Assembly: GCA_024741835.1 (NCBI GenBank)
Contig: JAENRP010000466.1
Span: 1-27,660, forward strand
Length of the DNA: 27,660 bases
Direction of reading: 5' to 3'
DNA from: Diplocarpon mali
Lineage: Eukaryota; Ascomycota; Leotiomycetes; Helotiales; Drepanopezizaceae
Part shown: positions 10,100 through 20,075 of the stretch, piece by piece
Position numbering within the stretch: position 1 is the stretch's first letter
How the letters are laid out: every line of letters begins with the position of its first letter
The notes under the pieces: model-generated
What the model saw: the letters and a program-made list of their open reading frames with translations, nothing else
Databases searched by the model: none
Told to the model about the DNA's origin: nothing
Program-made: the position numbers and the translations under genes

Positions 10100-10560
10100 G
10101 TACTAAAAGCCCTTATCTGCAAGGAGCCTCTTTAAGATAATATTAGTAGTAAACTCCTTTATAATAGCAATGTTGCAAAGTATCATCCCTATAGGAGAGC
10201 TATCACGCTATAAAAGAGAGTCTACTATATATCTATTACCTCTCCTAATGATTAGGAGCCTTAAGGTACCTGCTTTAATATATTGCTATAAGTCGCCAAA
10301 AGGCTTAAAGGTGCCTGCGATAAGTAAATCCTTTGAATTAATAATATAAGTAGCCGCGCAATTATTAAAGAGTGTATTTAAAGAGAGCGGGTAGCGTTCT
10401 AGCTTAAAGAGGTAGTAGATATTAAACGATTCTTTAAAAGCGTTAAAGGCAAAAGGATCTATTACTATAAAGACTAGTAAGTTCTCCCTTTTGCTTAAAC
10501 TATCCTTTCTAAAAGCTAAAGCCTTTCCTTTAAATTTATCGATCGCTATTACTGTAATAT
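10100..10560 (-). pseudogene. Protease of Copia-B with DNCGA-type active site
   Basis: Minus-strand reading near 10366-10351 gives LFNNCAATYIINSKDLL, followed by GTFKP. Copia proteases of one fungal lineage carry an F-D-N-C-G-A active site instead of D-(S/T)-G-A. Here Asp and Gly are altered to Asn and Ala by G-to-A and related changes. Downstream RGNRYIVDSLL and the strand before FTTNIILKRLL match the flap and second-lobe positions. The domain lies between gag and integrase, as expected. It would have processed the Gag-Pol polyprotein in the particle. Confidence 0.68.
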
Positions 10561-10689
10561 TATTCTCCTTAAGCCATACTTAAAGACCCTTGAACTAGTC
10601 TCTTGCATTTAATGCCTTTTATATTCGTAGGACCTCCTTTCGCAAGGGGAGAACCTTTATATTTTCCTTATGCCTATTTATAATATATA

Positions 10690-11880
10690 ATAGTTTCCGA
10701 TAGTCCTAGGGCTTCTAATAGTGATTTTTAAAGCCTTTACAAGGGCACTTAGGCCTGATCTCCCTTTTAAAGCTTATAAAGCGATTTCAAGAGCTGCTTG
10801 CTAAAGCTTGCGAAAGGGTTTCGGCATTTAAGAGAGACTCTCGAGTAGCAAAAACTGCTAGCCCTTTATTATCGATTGCTTTATTAGATTCAATACCTAT
10901 TAAGGCGCGGCTTAGCTATATTAGGTCGTACTTATATAAGGTTCCTATCTACTTATTAGTAATAATTTCCTCCTTTAAGCGAGTCGCCTAACTTAGATTA
11001 ATCTTTATTATAACTAAGTCTAAAAAGTCAATAACTCCTAGTCTCCCTTTAATCTTAAGGAGATTATATTATTCTATTAAGCAGTACGCCTCCTACTACT
11101 CCCAGATCTACTATTAAGTATTAGTTCTCTTAGTTTTGCCTTAGTATAATACGTCGCAGTATTAGAGCCTTATCTAAGACTGAATAGCCTTATTAAAAGG
11201 CGTAATATCATACTTTAAAATAGATACTAAGCCTTAGAGTAAGAGTTGCTAGTTTACCAAATTAGCATACGGGTCGTTAGCAGTAGTTCCACTTATAGGA
11301 GTATCTCTATTAGGTATTAAGGAGGAGAGCTTCTTAACTTGGATTTATACTTAAGCTATTGTAAAAGCTAAGAGCGTTCTATCGATAGTCTTAAAGACCT
11401 ATTCTAAGAGTAGTTTATAGTATTTGCGTTAAGTCTTTTAAATCTCCTTATATATATAATGCTCCTTTATTAGGATTTTATATTTATCCTTAATATCCTT
11501 ATAAGAAGCCTATAGAAAAGGAGCCTTTAATAGGTCTCTTAAGGGAAAGCGGGTATAAATCTATTTAAATAAAGTCGCTGTATACTCTTTATACAACTTC
11601 GCATATACTATGCAAAGGTTAGCCGTTTCCAATTCCTTAAGCTCTTATATAAAGGGAGCTTAAGGCTCGGTCTTTATAATTGACTTAAATAGGAGTCTTA
11701 GATCAGTAAAAATGGTGATATTATAGAGCTTAGTAAAGAATATATATTTACTAAACTACTTTACTTAAAAGGCAGAGGTATTAAGGTAAGGCTCGGAGAT
11801 ACTTAAAGAGTTAGATATATTAAATAGAGTCTAATGAAAAGGTTAAGTATATAAATAAAGTTTGCAAATAAGGTTCGATC
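10690..11880 (-). pseudogene. Gag of Copia-B with CPC zinc motif
   Basis: The minus-strand frame from about 11880 contains FSKYIFFTKLYNI, ELKELETANLCIVYAKLYKEY and YKDIKDKYKILIKEHYIYKEI. This is a helical, charged region with the layout of fungal Copia Gag. It ends with CPCKGFKNHY then QDYRKLLYIIN at 10747-10700 (stop read as Gln). That is the CPC...H...C zinc-binding motif, with the last Cys turned to Tyr. Stops are TAA/TAG. The region 11880-12004 is the AT-rich leader. The same CPC motif ends the Gag of element E, so B and E belong to related Copia lineages; A instead has a CCHC-like knuckle. Confidence 0.66.
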
Positions 11881-12004
11881 GGAAAATAAAGATTTATTAA
11901 TTGAAAATGAAGGTCCTTTAAGTTATTATAAATACTTGAAAAGTCGGTTAGGAGCTTAAAGGGCCCTTTAGCCGGTTGCATACGAAAAGAAAGCATATTA
12001 AAGT

Positions 12005-12022
12005 GCTCATAGGGCTTATAAC
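12005..12022 (-). other. Primer-binding site of Copia-B (half initiator tRNA-Met)
   Basis: Directly inside the 5' LTR the minus strand reads GTTATAAGCCCTATGAGC. Eukaryotic initiator tRNA-Met carries GGGCUCAUAAC across its anticodon arm, whose complement is GTTATGAGCCC. The site matches apart from one G-to-A change. This implies priming by the 5' half of a tRNA cut in the anticodon loop, as known for Drosophila copia. The TRIM-like element has the same 18 bases at 27131-27148. Confidence 0.75.
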
Positions 12023-12220
12023 TATAATATAGTCGGCTAGAGGGCCTTTATTAGATCGCTTAAAAGGCTCGCAGAAGTAGGAGAAGATGATTGATTGTAT
12101 TATTATCTAGTATATATATAGTAAGGAGACTTCGGAAAGAAAAGGGAGAGTCTATGACTTAGCAGGAGTCACGTGGAGGGTCTCCAGAATAAGTGGAGAC
12201 TCCGCCCATTCTGCACGACA
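12023..12220 (-). repeat. 5' LTR of Copia-B
   Basis: 198-bp partner of 4624-4821. It is less mutated near its right end, keeping CACGTGGAGGG. Near 12177-12204 a potential hairpin is formed by GGGTCTCC and GGAGACTCC. Confidence 0.88.
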
Positions 12221-12225
12221 ATACT
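12221..12225. repeat. Target-site duplication of Copia-B, right copy (atact)
   Basis: Exact repeat of 4619-4623. Element C resumes here. Confidence 0.85.
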
Positions 12226-13660
12226 ACTAGTAAAATGTAACTTAATACGATATAGTACTAGAACGGTCCCTTTTTAAGTATAAAGTTCGATGCTAAAAAG
12301 CTCTTTCCTAACTCTCTCCTAAATCACCTCCTATTCTAATTAAATACTCTTTTACCGATTCTACCCCGACTTTACCCTAAGTCGAAGGTAATACCTTTTC
12401 TAAAGACTACTTCTATAATATATTAATTATAAAGTAAGAGCTTAATACGATTAAGCCTAACTTAGCCCCCTTTCCTATTTCGACCTTAAAACGCACCTGC
12501 AAGCAGATAGCAAAGTGCAAAATCCCTCTTTCTTCTTTAAATATATACGCAATTTCAGCCTATGCTTTTTATATAATAGCTAGGAATTAGCAAAGCGCAA
12601 AGCTCTTTAATACCTTATTTTATAAAATCGATTGATTGATTTAAGATAATTAAGAATATTAGACCTAATAATGCGAAACCGATTCTCTCTTAAACCGATA
12701 CTATAATAGAGAGGTTTTAATAGCTGTTTTAACTGCTTCCTTTGAATTAATTGAGAAGCCGATTCCAGCCGCTTATAAAGAGTACTACTATATATTCTCA
12801 AAAGCCGCTTTTAATATGCTGCCGCCTTATCGCCCCTATGATTATAAAATCGAGCTTATAGCCAAAGGTACTTAAAAGGCCCTTTGATACTCCCCCTTAT
12901 ATAAGATATCTATACTTAAGCTAGAAATAGTAAAGGCGTACCTTATTAATAACCTTAATAAAGGATTTATTAAGGCCTCCTCTGCTTCCTACGCTGCGCT
13001 AGTACTATTTATAAAAAAGGCCGATGGCTCCTTATAATTCTATATTAACTACTATATACTTAATAACCTCACTTATAAAGATCGATACCCCTTACCCCTA
13101 ATTGATAAGACCCTAGCTCGATTAGCTAGCGCTTAGATTTTTATAAAGCTTAATATATAGCAGGCTTTCTACTGGATCTGAATAGACCCTAACTCTAAGG
13201 AGCTTACTACCTTTAGAACTTAGTATAGCATATATAAGTGCAAGGTGCTCCCTTTTAGCCTTACTAATAGCCTTATAACCTATTAAAGGTATATAAATAA
13301 CGTCCTTTTCGATTACCTTAATGATTTTTATATAGCCTACTTAAATGATATCCTTATTTACTCTACTAACCAACTCAATTACAAATCGTATATAAAACGG
13401 GTTCTTTAGCAACTGTCAGATGCAGGACTATAGGCCGACCTAAAGAAGTATAAGTTTAATATTATAAAGACTAAGTACCTTGGCTTTATAATCACTACTA
13501 AAGGCGTTTGGGTTAACCCTAATAAGGTAGTAGTAGTAGAGAATTAGACCTACCCTTCTACTATAAAAGGTATTTAATTATTCCTTAGTTTTTACAACTT
13601 TTATTATTGTTTTATTTAAAACTATAGTCTTATTACTGCCCTTTTAATGCATCTTACTAA
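12226..13660 (+). pseudogene. Reverse transcriptase of element C
   Basis: This continues the pol frame interrupted at 4623. LPPYRPYDYKIEL at 12819-12857 is the classic Ty3/gypsy entry motif (LPPHRPYDHxI). It is followed by YAALVLFIKKADGSL near 13000, KDRYPLPLIDKTLARL near 13080-13125, FIKLNI*QAFYWI (family FTKLDIRxAFHRI) near 13140, and TTFRT*YSIYKCKVLPFSLTN near 13210-13260. AYLNDIL follows, with the YVDD box at 13338-13349 reading YLND, so the first catalytic Asp is Asn. The thumb follows, with TKYLGFIITTKGVWVNP near 13470-13515. Stops replace Gln, Arg and Trp codons. The part before 12700 is a connecting region with little similarity. Confidence 0.88.
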
Positions 13661-14150
13661 GAATAACGTTCCCTTCCGATTCACTCCCGAATATAAGCAA
13701 AGCTTTCTATAGCTATAAGAAGCTCTTACGCATGCCCTAATCCTCTAGTATTATAGGCAAGACCTCTCCTATATATTGGAAACCAATGCCTCCGATAGTA
13801 TAGTCGCCTTTATATTATCGCAGCAATATAAGTCCGAATGGCGTCCGATTGCCTACTATAGTAAGACTATAGTACCGGCCGAGCTGAACTATGCTATATA
13901 TAATAAGGAGATACTGGCTATTATTCGATTCTTTAGCTATTTTAAAGCCAAGCTTATAAGAGCACCTTACCAAATCGTAGTATATATAGACTATAAAGCA
14001 CTTAAGTACTTTATAACTATAAAAAACCTCAGTTCTTAATAGGCCCGCTAGGCCGAGCTTCTCTTCAAATATAACTTTATAATTACCTACTAACCTAGCT
14101 TTAAAAACACTCTTGCTGACGCCTTGACTTGCCATATTAATAAGTTAAAG
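13661..14150 (+). pseudogene. RNase H of element C
   Basis: Best preserved part of C: 87 codons are open at 13776-14039. It reads LETNASDSIVAFILSQ, where the family has LETDASD. The catalytic Asp at 13785-13787 is AAT (Asn). Then follow WRPIAYYSKTIVPAELNYAI, NKEILAIIRFF (Glu of the KEMLAI box kept), YIDYKALKYF (family YTDHKALEYF, Asp kept) and, after a stop, RQARxxELL. The domain would degrade the RNA strand during cDNA synthesis. A minus-strand open frame at 13815-14135 is its shadow. Confidence 0.88.
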
Positions 14151-15600
14151 GATTAGAATATAATAAAACGCAATAACCGCCTTATAATATTATTATACTA
14201 AGATCAGATTAACCTTCGAATCCTTTTTAAACAGCTTTATAAATAGACTATAGCTAAGAACCTAGTCTCTATTAAAGAAGTTTCGGCCTTCTCCCTTACT
14301 TTCTATATTATTAATTAAGTATTAGCTGCTAATCGATAATACAAGCCTTACTAAGTCCATCGCTATATAGCCCTTTGAAATAGGTCTGATATAGCCCTAA
14401 TTAAGACTAACCCTTGGATAATAGAAGGAGATTTGCTTCTCTTTTAAGGTAAGCTAATAGTACTTAATATAAACCACTTCTATACGCTACTTATATAAGA
14501 GGTTCATAATCAAATTACTACTGCGTATTTAAGCGCGCGTAAAACCTATTAGCTTCTCTTCTTATAATACCACTAGCCGAATCTATGCCGATACGTATCC
14601 TAGTATTATAAGAACTGCTATACTTGCAGATAAAGTAAAGTCCCTTATAATAAGAAATTTAATTTACTCTAACCTCTCCTAGTACTAAGCCAACCTTAAG
14701 AGCATATAACTATAGATTATATAAGTTTTAATAAAGATAAGTATAGCTATAATAACATTCTTATAATTATTAATTAATTTAGTAAGCAGGCGATATCGAT
14801 TCCCTACCGAAAGACTACCGATTCATATTAGTTAGCCTAACTCTATATATATTATATATATTGCTACTTTAGTCCCCTTTTAATAATTACCTTAGACTAG
14901 GGCCTTTAATTCATCTCGAGCTTTTAGAAAGCTTTTACCTCCGTTTCAAGTATAAAACTGACCCTTAGTTCGGCCTACTACCCTTAAACCGATAGCTAAA
15001 CCGAAAACTATAATTAGTACCTTATACAACGCCTCTACCCCTTTATTAGCTATTATTAAGACGATTAAAGCGAATTCTTGCTTATAATGGATTTTGCCTA
15101 GCTAACTCTCCTTTATAACTCCCTTAGTAGCTTATTGCCATTCGAAGTAGTGCATAGGTACGCTTCGCGTACTAATTAGGATTAGAAGCTTAATATACCT
15201 AATTCGGAGTCCCCTTTTTAAAAACTTAATCGATAAGATGCCCTTAAATACTTTATAAGATATTATAAAGCTTAGACCCTTGCTAAATCTCATATCCTTA
15301 AGGCTTAAGAACGCATGCGAAATGCTACTAATACCTCTTGCCGCTTTGCTACTTTCGAAGTCGGCGATTAAGTATACTTAGATATGCGTCCCTACCTTAT
15401 AAATAGGCCTTTCAAAAAGCTTAGCTACCTTAAAGCTAGCCTATTTAAGATAGTAGAGAAAGTGTTTAATTTATACCGATTAAAGCTACCTAACTCTATA
15501 AAGGTATATAATATCTTCTACCTAAGTCGCCTCCGAAGGGACCCTAGTACCCCTTTAGATAGTTAAGTAAATAAACCCCCTTTTGCTATTAATATTATAA
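14151..15600 (+). pseudogene. Integrase of element C, catalytic triad still readable
   Basis: The HHCC zinc domain ends in NCYTCRxSKVP near 14611-14640. The core shows HITIDYISFNKDKYSYNNI with Asp at 14715-14717, LTLD*GL*FISSF with Asp at 14895-14897, and AYYP*TDS*TENYN with Glu at 15003-15005. The second Asp and Glu are separated by 35 residues, as expected for DDE integrases, and all three acidic codons are intact despite many stops around them. The C-terminal part (60 codons open at 15384-15566) reads MRPYLINRPFKKL, FKIVEKVFNLYRLKLPNSIK and LRRDPSTPLDS, the SH3-like GPF/Y region. The frame then continues as VNKPPFAINIIRE and is cut by Copia-A at 15605. Confidence 0.86.
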
Positions 15601-15605
15601 GAGAA
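15601..15605. repeat. Target-site duplication of Copia-A, left copy (gagaa)
   Basis: GAGAA is repeated exactly at 21797-21801 outside the other LTR. Confidence 0.85.
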
Positions 15606-15800
15606 TATTGAGCTTAAGTGAGTCGGCGCAGTAGGTAAAGGAGGCTTCTAGAGGTCGATGGTCGATATATTAGTAAGAGTTAAAGAAGGAAGGTTACCCC
15701 TTTCTTCCCTATAGCTATATATGTATTAATATCCTATTAACTAAGCAGTAGGATTATATAATAATATATTAGAGTAATAGCTATATTACCTATCTTAATA
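15606..15800 (-). repeat. 3' LTR of Copia-A
   Basis: It aligns over 195 bp with 21602-21796 and 22698-22892; nearly all differences are C/T or G/A. The termini TATTGAG...CTTAATA form an inverted repeat, probably TG...CA before RIP. Confidence 0.88.
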
Positions 15801-15809
15801 CCCTTACTT
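15801..15809 (-). other. Polypurine tract of Copia-A
   Basis: The minus strand reads AAGTAAGGG directly against the 3' LTR start. In A' the site (22893-22901) reads AAGTAAGAG. Confidence 0.6.
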
Positions 15810-15929
15810 AAACCTTACTCCAATTGACTTATAGTTAAGAAAATAATAACTATCCTTTTGCACTAATCCAACTCTTAAGTATCTCTTTAAATTAAAAATA
15901 ATTAATTAATAGCAACCTCTATTAAAATC

Positions 15930-16090
15930 ACCAATCCTACTTATAGGATAGGACTAAGAGTCAAATTTCCAAAAGCGTTCTTTTATAAGACTATATGACT
16001 TAACTCGCGGTCTAGGCCTAAGAGTCGATTTAAAAACTTTCCTTTATAAGACTACGTAACCTAACTCGCAAGGCGGGCCTAGGAGTCGTC
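15930..16090 (-). repeat. Three repeat units in the 3' untranslated tail of Copia-A
   Basis: Three spaced copies of a (G)GCCTA(A/G)GAGTC-type unit (near 15950, 16015 and 16080) occur between the RNase H end and the polypurine tract. They resemble the ten units in the coding region at 19201-19670. In the matching frame they would encode TLRPRPRV- and TPRPALRV-like peptides. They lie beyond the apparent RNase H stop. The same units are in A' at about 23022-23182. Confidence 0.55.
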
Positions 16091-16109
16091 CTTAAGTCTA
16101 CTAAGCCCT

Positions 16110-16630
16110 TACTATCTTCTATAACCCTAGTATATCTTTAAACGCTTTGAACTTTATAACTATCTTTAATAGCTTTATAAATCCATCTGCTACTATTCGA
16201 TTAGTTAAGATATAGGTAATTGATAATTTATTCTTTATAATAAGGTCGCAGATAAAGTAGTAAGTAATATTAATATATTTCGATTACTTATATAAGTATA
16301 GATTCTTTATAAGTATAATTGCTCTTATATTATCTGCTTAAAGATTAATACAGTTCCTATCTTATCTAATATACTTAGCGAAACCTATATCTTTTAAAAC
16401 TTAAGTGATTTATAATCCTTGCTTACAATTTAATAATATTAATATATATTCGGCCTTAGTACTTGCGATAGCTATTGATTTCTACTTCCTACTTCCTTAT
16501 AATATAAGTTTGCTATATAGTCCTATTACGCTTTTAAATATACTTTTCTAACCTTTTATATTTGCCCAGTTGGAATTAGTATATATCTTAAGCTTTACGC
16601 TTATATATTTCATTAGTCTATATCTTACCT
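16110..16630 (-). pseudogene. RNase H of Copia-A
   Basis: Minus-strand reading gives INLQADNIRAIILIKN near 16330-16380 (family xxxDNQGAIALAKN), YINITYYFI near 16260-16290 (family HIDIRYHFIR), and ITYILTNRIVADGFIKLL near 16175-16225 (family YIPTxxQxADIFTKPL). It ends with FKAFKDILGL near 16130. This is the RNase H of the main Copia lineage with the Asp-Asn pair near its start still readable. Stops are TAA/TAG. It follows RT directly. Confidence 0.78.
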
Positions 16631-17660
16631 TTTATATGATTATCGATCGAAGGTACCTTTTAAGCCGCTTAACTGCATTCTTATATCAAATCGTTAGATC
16701 CTTTAAGTTCTGACTAAGTTGCCTAGTAATAAAGGCAATATCTAGTCTTATATATACTATAGTATATATAATCACTCTAATATCCTATTAATACTTCTTC
16801 AAATCTCCTTTCTACTTATTTTTATTAGTAGGCTTTAACTTATTATACTTTCCTTCGATTAGAGTATACTTTAGCTTAAAGTTAGGAGTATAAGTTAAAA
16901 GTCCTATTCGGTCTAGGATCTTCTTAATATACTGCTCTTAGTTTAACTAGAGTTCTTAAGTAAAACGGTTCCTTATAATGCAAATGCTAAAGATCTTATA
17001 AATTCCCCTTAGATCCTTAGTATTAAAACGTTTTTAAATTATTATAAAGAACTAATTTAATTAAGTAGTTGTTTTCATAGCTATAGTAATATTATTAATA
17101 TATAGTAGCAACTTGATTCTACGCTTAATATAAGTAAATAGATAAGGGTCAGCTAGGCTTTAAACGAATCCTATTTCTACTAAAGTAAAGCTATATAAGA
17201 GGTTTTAATTATAGGCTGATTATTTAAGCCTATAGATACTGCAGAGTATATAAAAAGAGTGGCTAGCGCATATAAGAATACTATTAGGTTAAGAGAGAAA
17301 AATCTATTCCTTTATAATTGCTTTAATAAATGCATTTTTTATATTATACTATTTGCATTTAAGGTCCTTAGCGGCTACTATTGCTATAAATATATAAAGG
17401 GTATTTATATGAACTATTAGCGCAAATATATTAAAATAGTCTTCTCCATACTATTAGAAGAAGCCCTTAGCTATAAGCCTTACCTTATAACATTCTAAGG
17501 TCCTATCTATATATATCTTAATTATAAAGACCTACTTTATTAAAACTAGGTTCATATCCTTTGGCATTAGTTCCTTTATTTATATACTATTTGCAATAAG
17601 AGAATTTATCTCCTTTTAAATTGCCTTATTCTATACTACTCTATTCTTTAGATCGTTTAT
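16631..17660 (-). pseudogene. Reverse transcriptase of Copia-A
   Basis: RVT_2-type RT on the minus strand. KAI*KEINSLIAN is near 17610-17650, followed by VFIIKIYIDRTLECYKVRLIAKGF near 17480-17550 (family WVFKxKxxxDGxxxRYKARLVAKGF). Next come GEDYFNIFALI and YNIKNAFIKA*IKE*IFLS near 17300-17350. The catalytic box at about 17103-17091 is LLLYINNI (family LLYVDDI), with both Asp codons changed to Asn. The distal part reads QYIKKILDR and LDIAFITRQLS. The plus-strand open frames here are not genes. Confidence 0.82.
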
Positions 17661-19195
17661 AGCTTTATTATATATCTTTAAAAGAGAGATTTTCATTATT
17701 CCTTTAGCAGCTAAGAACGCATTATCTTTATTAAAGCTCTATTAAAGTTCGAGCTTATAGATCCTATATGCTATTATAGCCTAGATACGCTTAGACTCTC
17801 GTTTATCTAAGGTATCTTCTAATTCTAAGTCTTTATTCCTCTTTAAAGATATAGGTTTAGCTATAGGTTTTATAGGCTTATTATCTAAGGAACCGCTTTC
17901 TAATAGTAAAGGCTTATTATTACTTATACCTATTTTAGGAATATCCTTTACTATAAGTGCTTTAATTAAAGGGATGATAATATCAAAGTTATTTTATACT
18001 TTAAGCAGTTTGCGGATAATAGGAATAGTCTATTCGGCCTTTAAGCGACTAATAGGTCGTTGATTAGCAAGTGCACTTAATATGCCTAAGCTAAGAGAAA
18101 GGGGTTATTAGTTTAGCTTAATAGTATTACTATTAAGTAGTATACCTTACGAATCTTTAGGTATATAAAGCTTTAAGGATAGCTTCCCTTTATTTTAAGA
18201 TTTATTAAACTCAACTATTAAAGATATAATTACTTACCTTAAATCTAGCGTATATATTATCTATTACTTTATTATCTATTTAATATATTTAATAAATATA
18301 TATTCTTTACCTTAGTCTATTAGCTTCTTACTCTTTATATTTATAAGCTAGGACTTCGGGTTAATATAAGAGTAGTAGACGCTTCTAAAGATGCAGATAT
18401 AGTCTAAGCTTAGTTTCTATTTAAAATATGCCTTATATAATGATATTTAGGTGCTATTGACTATTAGTCTACTACCTATTATATTTTGCAAGTATGCGTT
18501 TGCCTTAATTGCAAGGTCCTAGAATTCTAATAGTAGGTTAGCATCTTGCAATAGAGCATAATAGTTAGTCTTTGCTTATTAGATGCTTCGCTTAGTAATA
18601 CCATTTTAATAAGAACCTTTATATATTATAGTTAGTTTATAGCAAACTCTTTATTTTACCTATTTATTAAGCTTTACTTTAATCTCTAATATATTATTAG
18701 ACTTAATAGCTATTAGCTTTAATTAGGTTTAGCATTCCTTTATCACTTTCTAAGTTTTTAGCTTTTCTATAAGCTTAGATTTAGTCTTAGTACAAATAGT
18801 CTATATCTATTAAGTGGAGTTATCTACTATTTAAGAAAACTAATTATTTCCTTTAATTAAGGTTATAAATAGTTTAGTAATATTAATAGATATTAGTACT
18901 AATATTAAATCTTTTTATTAACTAAGCTTAGTTTATATTTAATTTTAAAGTTTTATTAGCTTGCAAATTCAGTATATTAAGTGATCCTTTAGTACTTAGA
19001 TCTTTTGCTTTAGGGTTAAGACCTTATATAAGCCCTTTAATTTCTTTAGCCTTAAATATGCGAATCTTCTATATATTAGCTAATACTTTAATAGGCTTTT
19101 AGCTTTTAATAGCTTTAATAGCTTATTATTAATCGATGCTTTATTATTAGCAGTTAAAAAGGACTAGTAATAGTAGTTTAAGGTTTTACTATTTT
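17661..19195 (-). pseudogene. GAG-pre-integrase, integrase and linker of Copia-A
   Basis: The minus-strand frame from about 19190 reads LLKAKSLLKYWLIYRRFAYLRLKKLKGL with the in-frame stop read as Trp. This is the degenerate LWHRRLGHLGLKNLKxL pre-integrase motif. The core shows FITLIKGNNQFSQIVDNSTQIDIDYLYK (family GGNKYFLTFIDDxTRxxWVYxLK) near 18790-18870, with the fold-defining Asp pair partly replaced by Asn. After about 18150 a poorly conserved linker leads to RT. The frame is continuous with the protease and the tandem repeat block upstream. Confidence 0.68.
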
Positions 19196-19200
19196 CCAAT

Positions 19201-19670
19201 TGCAAGCCTGGCTTAAGAGTTGTTTTTAATAAAATTGCAAGATCTACTTGCAGTCTTAGCTTAAGAGTCGATTTCCTAGAAATAGCGAGATCTACTTATA
19301 GTCTTAGCTTAAGAGTCGTCTTTAATAAATTTATAAATTTCACTTGCAATCTTAGCTTAAGAGTTATTTCTGCGAATTTCACTTATAATCTTAGCTTAAG
19401 AGTTATTATTAGCAAATTTGTAAAATCTACTTATAGTCTTAGCTTAAGAGTTATTTCTATTAAATTCACTTATAATCTTAGCTTAAGAGTCATCTTTAAG
19501 GATACTTTACAATCTACTTATAGTCTTAACTTAAGAGTCATTTTTGCGAATTTCACTTGCGATCCTAGCTTAAGAGTCTATCTATTCTCTTTATCCTTAC
19601 TTAATTATATTAGGGTAAAGAGTGCACTTTCCTTAAAGGAATCCACTTATAGGTCTAGCCTAAGAGTTAA
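19201..19670 (-). repeat. In-frame tandem peptide repeat in Copia-A polyprotein, about ten units
   Basis: Ten copies of a CTTAGCTTAAGAGT core recur every 36-60 bp. On the minus strand, in the same frame as the protease before and the integrase after, each unit reads TLKLRLQV followed by D, N or K and a short hydrophobic spacer (for example FANL or NLLK). Canonical Copia polyproteins pass directly from the end of protease to the GAG-pre-integrase motif here, so this is an insertion or expansion of about 155 residues. A' carries the same ten units. Perhaps a flexible or aggregation-prone spacer; the function is unknown. Confidence 0.75.
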
Positions 19671-19679
19671 TTTCTATAA

Positions 19680-20075
19680 TATTACCTTTAAGATAATATA
19701 AAATCTATCTTTAATTTTAGCTTTAAAGATCACTTTATAATTATTATTTATAAATTATATAAATTGATTATTAAAAACTCTTATACAATTTAACTTTATA
19801 TAGATCTTATAGCTAAATAAAAGATTAATACTTAAGCTAAGTATAAGGAGAATATTTTACAAAAGGAAAGAAACGCTAGCGATATTTATTTCTACTATAC
19901 CTATTGAATCTATATATAACCTTTTACTACTAACCTTAATAAAGCGCCTTTTTATTTTAGTAAGCAGGCCTTTAAATAGGTAGGGTTTATTAGTTATATA
20001 TGCTATATAACTAGTATTACTATACTAGTCGGATTTAGGGATCTTATAAAGATCGGCTTTTAAAACGTAGGCATT
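19680..20075 (-). pseudogene. Protease of Copia-A
   Basis: Minus-strand reading gives ADLYKIPKSD, then NTSYIAYI (expected DSGATSHM, with Asp as Asn and Gly/Ala altered), then KIKRRFIKVSSKRLYIDSIGIVEI. The last matches the family pattern xxxIKVGxGxxLxAxGIGTVEI. Next come LQNILLILSLSINLLFSYKI (family LxNVLYVPGLGxNLLSVxKL) and IFKAKIKDRFYIIL. The match extends over the whole domain. The tandem repeat begins directly after it. It would have cleaved the polyprotein. Confidence 0.76.

Larger units (their letters stand above)
4624..12220 (-). mobile_element. Copia-B LTR retrotransposon, complete but RIP-degraded
   Basis: Two 198-bp LTRs (4624-4821 and 12023-12220) are flanked by a perfect ATACT duplication. 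The element reads on the minus strand. The primer-binding site is at 12005-12022, then gag, protease with a DNCGA-type active site, integrase, RT and RNase H, and a polypurine tract at 4831-4822. At 7.6 kb it is long for a fungal Copia (usually 5-5.5 kb). The excess is the 1.4-kb stretch between RNase H and the polypurine tract plus a long integrase-RT linker. It is inserted in element C between protease and RT. Confidence 0.88.

Noticed and set aside
12607..12801. Minus-strand open frame of 64 codons
   Set aside because: Antisense to the region leading into RT of element C, which continues in frame to LPPYRPYD on the plus strand.
13815..14135. Minus-strand open frame of 106 codons
   Set aside because: Shadow of the RNase H of element C, whose plus-strand motifs are clear.
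19201..19670. Possible CRISPR array or satellite
   Set aside because: Units vary in sequence and spacing, spacers are similar to one another, the block lies in frame within a retrotransposon, and the context is fungal.
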